A stretch of DNA of 62,000 nucleotides from NCBI GenBank assembly GCA_002633005.1, contig NMRA01000159.1, positions 577,520 to 639,519 of the forward strand, written 5' to 3'. The position numbers were made by a program, and so were the translations under genes. The DNA comes from Phoronis australis (taxonomy: Eukaryota; Phoronida; Phoronidae). Positions 27,301 through 39,300 of this stretch are shown piece by piece. Within the stretch, counting starts at the first letter, position 1. Each line of letters opens with the position of its first letter. The notes beneath the pieces were generated by a model that worked only from the letters and a program-made list of their open reading frames with translations, was not told the origin of the DNA and ran no database searches.

Positions 27301-30300
27301 TCACTTTTGTTGAGATTTCAATTAGATTTCTTCATTTATATCTTTCAAGTTCTGCATGAACATGCTACCTAAACAACACAGCTCACAAACCCATGAACGT
27401 GTCTTGCCGACACGTAAACTCAGCTCAATGATTAACATAACGCCCCACACCTAAGACCGGACTGATGCACCCAAAAGCATGGCTCACTGACTCACAACAC
27501 TAAGAATCACATGAACGATTCAACAGCCTAAGAGCCGAGATTGCAGATGGAGGAGCTATACTCCTTGGGTGCACAACCTCTGTTTTGTGAGTGCAGGATG
27601 ATATATGTAAGTCAGGTCCATGAACCGTGTTAATGAGTGTGGAACAATGTTCACAGGTGTGTGAACCACGTTGTTTGGGAAGCCTGACGATAAGTTGCAA
27701 CCATGCAAGAGTTTTGAGTAGTGCCTCTCATGGGCCTACAGTCAGTACTGTGTCTGTTGAAAAACTTCTCATTTTGTTTTTAAGAACACCCAACGTAACT
27801 TCAGAAAATATCAGTTGAGAAAATTGTGAATCGACGAACAATCATAGATATCCGCCAACAGCCAAGATCTGTTTTAATGTAAAATATACCACCCGGCTAC
27901 TCATTCAGATACTTGACAGTCCTTGGATGGACGAATAACAATCTGGAATCACAAGCTAGTACATAAAGACGCAAAATATTTCCCTCATTTTGATAAACTA
28001 CAAGCCAAAAGAAATTAAACAAAACTCCATTTCTCTTGTCATGGCCTGGCTCGTACCATTCTGACTTCTACGACAGTGAATCTTGTTCGCACTCACCCAT
28101 CGTGATAAGGAATCCTGCTGACGCTCAGTCGTCATGAGTTATGGACATTTTGTCAAATTATCTTTCAGCATGTATAATCACATCTCAGCTATTTTTAATA
28201 GATTGTTGGAGAAGACCGAGTTTCAATTAAACACAAAACAGCGTAAAAGATCATACATAGCCAAACCAATTATCGCATGAGTCAACATTGAGAAAAGTCT
28301 CTCGTTTGACAGAATTTTGTTATAACTAACAAATACGACCTAAGCACAACTCACTTACCTCAGTGCATGTATGACAAGAGATAAACTGGGAACAGTTAGA
28401 ACATTGCGTGGCGTTGACCACAAGGTAGTGCTGAGGGTTGTCCGAGCCACAGTGGTCAGCACCGCCGGACATGTTTAACCGTTGGATACAGTCACCGCTG
28501 ACCGGACACCAGCCACAGGCAGCGTCCAGCATGCAGGCGAAACAGTTGGTATACTTCTGACACATTCCATCTGTGTAGGGTTGTAAGTATCTCATAGTGA
28601 TGACCTACAACACAAAGTAAGTAGTTCAGGAGTGCATCAAGCCCGTGTTCAGGGGGTTCAAACTTTTCCCCAACTTTCCACAGACGAAATGGAGAAATCT
28701 AAAGCAGCCCCTATGTTTGCCCATTGACAAGTCCCCTAGACGAAATCCTGGATCCCTAGCTAAAGTTATATTTGGATGATGCCCTTGGTCCTTGATGAAA
28801 TATAAATGTAGTGAGTCTCCTGGGACTGTTTCCCCGAGGGAGTAGTGACCTCTTTGGGTCTTATGGGGACACACTCAGTTTTATGAGAGAGAGATACATA
28901 TTTGGGATTATGGACACAACAATCTGTACCAGTGCAAACACACAGTTACCAGAAGGTCGTGGGTTCGAGTCTCGGTCGGGAGGAAGAATTTTTCAGACTT
29001 ATATTCATTAGGTCACGTGATGAGGCCAACAGAAAGCGTGCTGACAGGATGCCATATTGTGATTGACATATTCGTATAATCTGTACCATTGCTTTTCGGC
29101 ATTTTATAAGAAATTGCCCATTTTCCATGATGGCTTCCAGCCATTCAATAATAAAAGTTAATTGCGAATGAGGCTGATGACCTTGTCTCAGTTAAATACA
29201 CCAAAAACACTGAACCTACTCATCTCATTGGCATTTAGCTCTATTAGTGTCGGACTGCGATTGCTGAGGTCGTGGATTTGACTCCTGTTTCTAATCTACA
29301 GTTAAACAGTAAACAATGCTACTAAAAAGTGACTTTAATCTGATTTACACCAGTGGCAACTATGCAATTCTGTTCGTTTCTGGTTTAGATGAAACTTAAA
29401 ACCACGAAAAGTTCTCAACTTGCACAAGTTAAAAAAGATCAGTAATTTACAATTTTTTACTGAAACAGGTCCCAATGCCGGGTTGCATGAAACAATCTCA
29501 AAGAAGTTCCTAAATCTTTTACGTACTTGCGTCTTTCTTAACTCACAGATGTAATCTTTTTCTATCATTTCATCTTTATAATGATCTCCTCTTTGTCTAA
29601 AGACATTTTCTAAAGTGAGCCCTGAATTCAATGAAAATAAACAGGGACTCAGTTCTTAAGTTAGGAGCATTGCATGAAAAGGTCCCTATGCATTTTCGAT
29701 AATACTGAGAATTCAACATCGAGTTCACTCTCGGTTTGTATCAAAGTCAAAAATAAACTTAGAAATGAAACTAAAACAGCATAAGAAAGGGCAATCGGTG
29801 TTTTCACAAGTCCACAAATACGCAGTAGATTTAAGGAGCTTAGTCGAGTAGCTATTTGGGACTGTTTAATGTAACCAACCACTGGAAGCTTACACAGAAT
29901 GAATGGATGTTTCTTTCCAAAAGTAGGACAAATTTTGCTGTTGTTTGTGTCCATGCTGTCCAGAACCCCAAACCATGCATAACATAGATTCACGGTAACT
30001 AATCCATGGTTCATGGGCCCTACAGAACCTATCCACCTGGGCCCAGTTGCATAAAAGTTATACGCCGGATAGCAACAATGACGTCGCATTATCACGCGTC
30101 ACGTTGTTATTGTTGAACAATGCACATGACATCACGCAACAAACAAACTTATCCAGCGGATAACTTTTGAAGCTTTATGCAACTTGGCCCAGAACTTCTG
30201 TTTCAGTTCCCAGTAGCACTAAACTTCAACAACAATGACGTTACATTATCACGCGCCACGTTGTTATTGTTGAACAATGCACCTGACGACATGCGACAAT

Positions 30301-33300
30301 CAAGCTTATCCAGCGGATAATTTTGAAGTTTTATGTAACCCAGCCTAGCAAAACATTTCAGTATGTTGACCCAGAAAACCAGGTTTTATGTTTTTAACAG
30401 CAACGGACAATGTGCTCCGACTCCGAAACTTACGACTAACTATTCATTTCGCGATAACAAGATTCCATTTTCAGATATTTAAAACATCGGGGATTTTGCT
30501 CACTAATCCACTTGTTCTAAAAGAGTAAGTAGCCATGTGCAATAACGTCTAATTACTCTGGGGATCCATTTAGTCAAGAGAGGTCCAGAGTGGCCCAAAA
30601 ACAAATGCGTAATATTTTGCATAAAGTTCAAAATAAATTCTAATTATTCTGGAAAGAACAAAACATCAATGCAAATAGGCATCACTGATCATCCACAGAC
30701 ACAAGTTTAAGTCTAACAAATTTGAAAAAAAGTTGTTTTCACCGGTAAAAACACCAAAAACAGTCGCATCAGTTGAAACACATCTTTAAACAGGAACGTA
30801 CCGGTCGCGCATAGTTGCTTCCTGGCAACATGGCGTTCCAAGTCAGAGACATCTTGGATGGCATATTGTTACTGTTAGCAGGATTGGTGATACCCGTGTA
30901 GTTGACAAAGTACTTCCAACCCACAGATGTGTCAGGAAATATATTTCTGCTCCCGTTACTCCATGCAACATCGATGTCGCGAGTGGAAAAAAAACTATTG
31001 TCCAAGTTGACGAAGAGAAGCTGAAATATGGACAAACACAAAATGGGTGTAGACTAACAGCTAGAATTTTAACAATAGTAACGCGGAGCGCTGAAATGCG
31101 CCCATGACTGCACTGTAAACGGTGTGCCTCTAGGGTTGTTTATTTGTATCAAAAAAATGGCATTTACATGGCTCAGAATGCATTGAACCCTCTCAAAATT
31201 ATTCGCTACATTTCTTGAAAATCAACCAAAGAAATCCAAATATACAATCAAGGCATTTCCATTCTACAGAGAATTGTACCAACAAAGCATACGTGTTGTA
31301 CACCTAAGGCACATTTTACCACACTGAGCTCCAATTCTCTTACCACATTGTTAGTCTTCAGGTTTACGCCCTTTTCACTTGTTTTACACCAGTTGGGGCA
31401 TGGATCAGAGGCCACATTAGAACTATGCTATTCCTAGTCCCCCACTTACGTCTCAATCTCCCTCCGTCTATACAGGCTTTATGGACACCAAAAGCCCACA
31501 TAACTTTTACAATCGGTCTATGTCGTGCAGATTTACACATGCAATCAACACATCTGAAACAACTGTATTCAATTTTCACCACTACGCCAGGGGATGCACA
31601 AGACCTTTAGTCCAATGCTCACTTACACCCATGATTCAGGGTTCCGGCTTTACAAGAGGCAGAACATAGTCCACACCACTGCATTTCATCCCCTTCACCC
31701 CCAAGCACTCACGGACACATTCAATGCCCTACTCTAAAGCTCCAATGTCTTTTCATCCATGGGGCACTTAAAACAGCACCATCATTTCAATCTAGTGTCA
31801 CTAGTAGTCCGCCCCCAACGCACGTACCTGCTGAGATGGGTCAGCATTTGGGCTTATGGAGAGATATATATGTAATGCCATGCACTTGGCCGTGACAATA
31901 AGGTGACTGCCGGATGATGGTGCAGCATCCATGGGATGTACGTAGCCATATAAGGTGGCCAGCTGAGAGTTAGATTTGCCAGTCAACACAGGAATACCCA
32001 ACTCCAGCCGGGGAAGGAGGCCCACCTGTACATACAAGGAGAATGGCACAGTAATAATAATTATCTTAATAATAACAGCGGTTTCAATAATAATAATAAT
32101 GATCATATTTACAACAATAAGGATACTAATTTGCTGTTGGGCGCGCAGCAGTTGTTCATGAACAGATGGGTTATGTTAAGAATAATTATAGCAGTAACTG
32201 GATCCCAAACATTTTAAGTCTGGTCTGCACGCCACCTGTTGGCCATATCACGTGACCTAATGAGCATAAGTCCGAAAAGATTTCTGCCACCGAGCAGTCT
32301 TGTGCTCATTAGGTCACGTGATGTGGCCAACAGGTAGCGTGCAGACCAGACTTAAAATGGTTGTGATCAATATTTTAACGCTGGTTGAATATTTACGTAT
32401 AAGTAAAAGTGGATATCATAAACTAAATCTGCCTTAAGGGGGCGCAGCACTAGTAGAACAACTAAAAGATGCACGGACAGTCCAATACAATATCATCCTT
32501 TTCATAAAAATTGTAGAAATAAATTTTGAGTTGTAGCTGGAGTCGCCATCTCCAAAAAATTCCCAGAATGCACGTGCACCATTAGTCTCAGTTGAGTAAG
32601 AACTTTGAACGCTGTCACATAAAGGTCACTTTCACAAGCTTCTGTTTGGACAGCAAACAATGAGTCACACACAATGTTCAACATAAGAGATCTCATCAGA
32701 ATTTCATCACACAAGCCAATAAACGTGACGTTAGCTCACCTCATCAGGCTGCCCATAGTCCTGTGGATTTAAGTACTTGGCATAGATAAAGCCCGCAGGC
32801 TCAGCTGTGCGACATTGGCCCAACGACGTGATAGTCTTGCTGATGCTACCCCACCACCCGGGGGCGCCAGCTGCACAGAATCCGGAGGGAGCTGTGGAAA
32901 GACAGACATGTCCTTGACAAAGGTGATTTCCAAACTATTGTAATATAGTCCTACAGGTTCTCACCAAGAATGTCAAAATTTTGAATTCAGTTTTACAAGT
33001 CCACGTGAGGTTGATCATTCATCGCCATTTTATAAAATGGAGATCGAAAACTGCCTGTGCCCTGATGAAGGCCGGTGGGCATTCCAGGTCTCTTTAACAC
33101 CTACTAAAATTCAAATGCCTGTGGCTCTGTTTATGAGCCGGTTTTGATGCTTCAAGACAGATTCCCCAATGGTAACAAAGAAATAGGCGGAAGCCATATT
33201 TCAGTAACGCCAGGCAAGCTTCATTTATAACCAAACCCAGACAGGAAGTCCACACTCAGCATGACATTGTTTCCACTTTCACAACAGAAAATGCGAGTAA

Positions 33301-36300
33301 AGTTGAGATGTGCACAGGACCAAAGTAACCAGCAGTAACAAGCATCAGGGTGGGTTTTCAAATTCCTTTAATGATTAAATATCGTTCAGTAGATCACTAG
33401 CTGGGCAGCAGGATTGCTTGAACTGCTCCATCTGGGCAGAAATTCAAAATATAAAACCTAGACATTGTGCAAAGCAATAAAAGCATCACACTTACAAGCT
33501 GCCCGCTGACATTTTGACTCCTTCACACACCAGGCGCATTGCTCCATCTGATGGGTACCTGTCAAACTGCTTGAGGTCACGCCTTTGCCAAATGACGTGC
33601 ACGCCTCGCAAGTCTGTAGAGCGCCGCAAATACCGTCACATTTGAGTTCCGCCAAAGGTTTGATACATTTCTGGTGAGAGAATAAATAATTAGATACCCA
33701 GTGTTGACTGGCTGTACTTATCAATCATTTCTAATAACTTCATTTCGCTACCAATGCGATATGTTTGCTTTCAGGCTAGTTTTGAAAGTAGACAAAATCA
33801 AGCAGTGGCTTTAGTCAATGCTTTTTGACTGGGTCTTGTGCTTAAGCTCTTTAATATGCGTTCCTTATGACAAATGACAACACCATAGACTTCAATGGAA
33901 AGATTTCATTTGAATTTTTAATACTTAAGTTTGATGTATTAGCGATGCGTGGAAATTTGAAAACAAATGTGAATACCAAAGGAAAATAATGTATTGCCAA
34001 TTTGTAAATGTGAAAACTTCTACAAATAGATGACCTTTGCACTTATGACATACTTTGGGGACTCACACAGCATCATGCGATGTTATTCCCCAACACCACA
34101 TCACGATACTTACTGGACACGGTTGAGTGATCTACGGTGGATGATTTTCGACACAAAACTTGTTTTTAAAAACGCTTGGGAATTTCCCACCTACTTCATA
34201 TTCACATCATCGCTATATGTTGTGATTCTAACTAATTTGGCCAAGCAATCACAGAGATAAAGAACTGGCGTGCAAGTTCCACTTTAAGAACAAAAAACAG
34301 ACAAGAACATTACGATGACATGTAGCTAGTCCTAATGGATGGCCCCAAGAAGAACAGGCGAGGATCACTGCACTAGGAGCCATTAAATGGCACATGTCGT
34401 CTACAGCAGTCCACGTTGAACAGAGGCTTCAGACACACCCTATCCGTGACTCCCTCACTTTCACTAACATTCCCTCTCGGCACACACTTCCAGGCGTCGC
34501 ACCTTCAGACTTCAGACTTTGCTCACTACAAGCATTCTTCATCAGTACTGACTCAAATCAGTCTCTGTTCACTCACACACTTATGTAATATGAACAAGAC
34601 CACGCTGACTTATATTACCCATCGCTCACCACAGACAGTAGCCAGCCTGTTATCACCTGACTTACATTGCCCTCCGCTCGCCGTAGACATTCTCCTAATG
34701 GCTTGGTGGATGTCTCAGGACACCAGACGCACTCGGGGTCATTGGTGCAGAAGTTGATATTTTTGAGGGGAGTGTAGTGATCGCACATGGTCACACCTTG
34801 CCCACTGGACAGATGGCGCTGTCAATCAAAGTATACAATTCAATGTAATGTTATGGTACACAGGGCAATAAAAATCCCAGCAAAACGCCATTAATATGTA
34901 TAAATCAGTATTTCGAGGTCAATAAATCACATGGAAACGACATTTTAAATTTTGCTTCACATTTTTTCATGGAGTTGCGATTGCTTCATCGACATTCGAA
35001 CCCAATCTTTTTCTTTCCCATCTATATTCTGGCGCACATTTTGTTCATCACAAATTATAAACCACTCGTCCTTCCCAAACCTTTACCAAGCTATCCCAGT
35101 GCCATCTGTTGCACTATGTCATGCACAATCCTTTATCAAGCTACCCCCAGCTCCATCTATTGCACTATGTCATGCCCAAACATTTACCAAGCTATCACAG
35201 CTCCATCTATTGCACTATATCATGTGCAAACCTTTATCAAGCTATCCCAGCTCCATCTATTGCACTATGTCATGCCCAAACATTTACCAAGCTATCACAG
35301 CTCCATCTATTGCACTATATCATGTGCAAACCTTTATCAAGCTATCCCAGCTCCATCTATTGCATGATGTCATGCCCAAATCTTTATCAAGCTATCCCAA
35401 CTCCCTCTATTGCACCATGTCATACCCAAACCTTTACCAACCTATCAACTCCCTCAATCAGGGCTTGGAATGACCAATGACAAAAAAGCGAAAATTTTTA
35501 CAGCCCTAAACATGCGCGCACCCAGCCTTGAAAATGTCGGTGTGAACCTTTTGCTGACGAAAATTGGGAGGACTAAAAAAAGGTACCACCACCTCTAGAA
35601 GGGTGCGTCTGCGTCTTTTTAGCTCGTCCGTCCACTCCCACCTCCAGACATTTTTGGCTGCAGAGTTGTAGTATTTTTCACCGCGATTTACAATCTCATG
35701 AGACGCCACTGAAGAAATCCACCACGCTATCCCAGGTGCCCCGGCAATGTCGACAATTTACCTTCCTCCGAAACATAAAGAGCAACGAGGTGAAAGTTGT
35801 CGGCAACGCCGTGATAAGAAAGAAATTTGCTGCGGAAATTTTATATCAAATCCAATTTTTTTACACGGAAATATAATATAATACGCGGACCGAACATTTG
35901 AAAAAAGTGGAAATCCGCATTTCTGCGGAAAATTACAAGCCCTGTCTATTGCACTACTGTTTAGCGATGACATACGTGCCACTATCATGACACAATTTGG
36001 ACCCACAAATAGGAATTAGAGAAATCTACAGCAACATCACATTTTCCAAAATTTTGAATGTCTTGGATATTATTTCCAATTCAGGCAAACATGGAGGCAA
36101 TTCAGCACTTGGAATTTTTACAAAGTAATGGGTTTGGATTATACCATCCATTGCCTGCTAATGATGAGTTGAGAAGGGTTAAGAATCACCGAGCCCACAG
36201 GACGACAAAAATTTTCTGAGTGCTTAGTAACTTATGGAGCCACGTAACTCTAACATAATTGTTGTTCTTTTTTAATTTTGACATATTAACTTCATTTGGC

Positions 36301-39300
36301 AGGGCCCAAAACGTCAAAATGATGCACTAACAACCAAATTGTTCAAAGGTTATGTTCTCAAAAGCTAAAATGTACAATGCATGTAAAAAACTGGTAGCTG
36401 AAAGACAAAAACAAGTGCTAGGGTTAGAAGTCCTAACATAACCCTTCCATGAATAACTATGGCGAATATTAATGAAACAGTTATAGACTTCACACTCAAT
36501 CAATATGTTGTTTATCAGACCCAAAAATGTGATAATGCCATTGGCTTTGCCTTGGCCATTACCACAATTTAGGGATCTGAAATTCAACATATTGACTGAG
36601 CACAAAAGCGAGTAATTGCATAGTAAACAAATTCTCTGACGTCACGCGAGATACAGTTTTCAGAAAATTGTGTTTAACAAATTAACAAACCTTAACATTG
36701 TTTGCTGTGACAATGGTTTGCACCAGTTGCAACATACTATTTGATACTCAAATTTGGCTGCCACGTTACAGATTTCAATAGTTTTGAAGAACATGAGGTT
36801 CCCCCTGGTGGCAAATTGTGTCGTTTTAATTCCATTGGTATAAAGTGTTTGATTGACCAAAAAAATCTTTTTATAAATTAAACGAACGAACAAACCTGAT
36901 GAACAGCCACATTTGGCGTTGCCTTGTACGCCATCAGGTCTCCCAGGACGTGTCCACGGTAACCACCAGCAATCAGCATAATGTTGCCATAGGCAACAGC
37001 AGCGACATGTTCAATACGACCATACTGAGGAATGGTCCCTGCTGTGCCTGAAGTATTGAATAATTAAGAACTAGAAAGTTGAGATAATGCAAGCACTGCA
37101 CATCAAGGTTTAAACGTGGCAAAGTCTTGATACCATCATCGGGCTTCGTAAAAATGAATTGGTTAAAACAAGAGCAAAGTGGTAACAGGAGAGTTCACTC
37201 GAAGCGAGCCATGCGATTGGTCAAATTTTGAGACGACCGTCAGTTTCAATTGGTGGTCTTAGCTCTCCTTAAATGAGAAACTTTCAAGAAATATTTTTTG
37301 TTGCAAGATGTGTTTGAATTTTTGTAACAAAAAACATCTTCAATTTTTAGTTACATCTACTACACAGTACTAACCAATACACAGGCATCTCTTAAAAATC
37401 ATGGCATAGCGAAAGAACAAAACAGTACACGCAATGACCACAATGACATGTTCGCTAATTCCCAGTATCTGTTTTCTTTTTCAACACACTATATTTGTAA
37501 CCACACTGCCATCTAAAATTGATACCCTTTATTGCACGCTACATTGCTGTTGGTTTAAAATTTCACAGATGTATGGTGATTATTTTCTACCTTTTTCAAA
37601 TAAAACAGGGAAGGAATGTAGTATATTTTCTCCACTAAATAACGCCTAGCTTACAGCGCCACCATTCTGAAAACAAGCTCAACACAGCGCCACACAAATG
37701 CAACCACACCAACATTATAACGCAACAGCTCTTTTCCATACCTCACAACACCAGAGAGCATGTTGCACAACTGCAGAGTTTACAATCACCGCTGTCAAAC
37801 AAAATTATACGTCATTCTGAACTACACAATTGCCATAACATGTTATTACATACAGAACTCCAAAACATCGCTGTGCAGGGGTACCATAGAATAACACGCA
37901 CGAGCATAGCATCTTATGCACGAACCACCTGCACACCTATAAATCATGCATACGAACAAAAGTCACACAATACAAACACAAATCACACGCACGATGAAGT
38001 GTTCTTGCGCGTGATTCGATACTCGTGTATATGATTTTGCATTCGTACGCACGATTTTTGTGGTTCGTTCGCATGATTTCTGTTCGCATGCATGATTTTT
38101 GTGTTCGTATGCATGATTCATAGGTTCATGGGTGATTCGTGCATAAGATGTGACGCTAATACATATGATTCTATGGTACCCCTGTAATGGTATACATTAC
38201 GGTGTTCATTCCTAGAATAACCTGTGTGCCATAAGCATACGAGATCCCAAAGCTTCAATGAGTTTTCCATGCAATATCGGATTCATAGTCAAGTAAAAAT
38301 CTTCAACAAAATCCAACTTTCTAGCCGTAAATTTTCTTAGAAGCCTCTATTTTTACCACTTCAGGGTTAATTGTCCCCAAATCTGAAATTCTAGAATCAA
38401 CACTAGCAATGGGTTCATAAGAACAAGCAACCAAAGTTCAAAGTTCAACTCACAAGATCAAATAAAACTGCTGTAAACTCACATCCACTAAAAAATTGAC
38501 TTCAACTGTTAAAACAGGAGTAACCTGTTCACTCAGATTAGACCTGTGATTTCAGCCCTTCAGGAGCCCTGACACTTCAGCACTCAAGTCCAGGCACAGA
38601 GAGCTCACGGCAACGAAGTACAGCAGTGCGAAACAAAAGTAATTCGACGAAATACCATTTTCCCCACTATGACGACTAATACAACAAAATTACTGGCAAA
38701 ATTCTAATGACAGAGTGATGAAGCCACCTTACTAACTGTCCTGTTTATGCTTCTCCGTTCTCTATCATGACGGAGGAGTACACTGACGATGACGTCGGCT
38801 TCTGCCCAACTGTCGTGACGGTCATTTTGTCTACTACATATTTTGATTCGTACTGTACCAGTTGTTTCCAAGCACAGAAATCACTTGTGAACAAGTAACA
38901 TGTGAAGGTAAGTGTTATAGTTGTACTTCAATATACTAAAATGTTGCGGAAATCAAAGTTAGTTTCTTCGTCGGATGGTGAGTTTACAGCAGCTCCAAAA
39001 TTTGACACAAAAATTCGAAACCTACTGTTGAATCCTATACCCCAGAGGCATTAAATATCAAGCTTAAAATGAAAATCGTCATATTAATGGTAATGCACAT
39101 GTATGTCACAGGATTACTCGCAGTTCTTTGACAGGGATGTCTTTCTTGTATGAAAATGGCGAAATCTCACCACACTAGCACGTTCAGATGAAAGATGTGG
39201 CGATTACCGTGGATAAAAATATTTAATCTTAGCAATGGCCGAAAACCAAACAAAACATAATTTGATGCAGCTTAATTCTAAGTGTATTTGGTACACACTT

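Noticed and set aside
28950-28985. A functional tRNA gene
   Set aside because: Only the T-arm sequence is present; no acceptor stem or anticodon arm pairs around it.
34952-35480. Three long overlapping plus-strand ORFs (up to 173 codons)
   Set aside because: They are the same stop-free 50-bp minisatellite read in three frames, inside a MEGF8 intron; no splice or codon signal.
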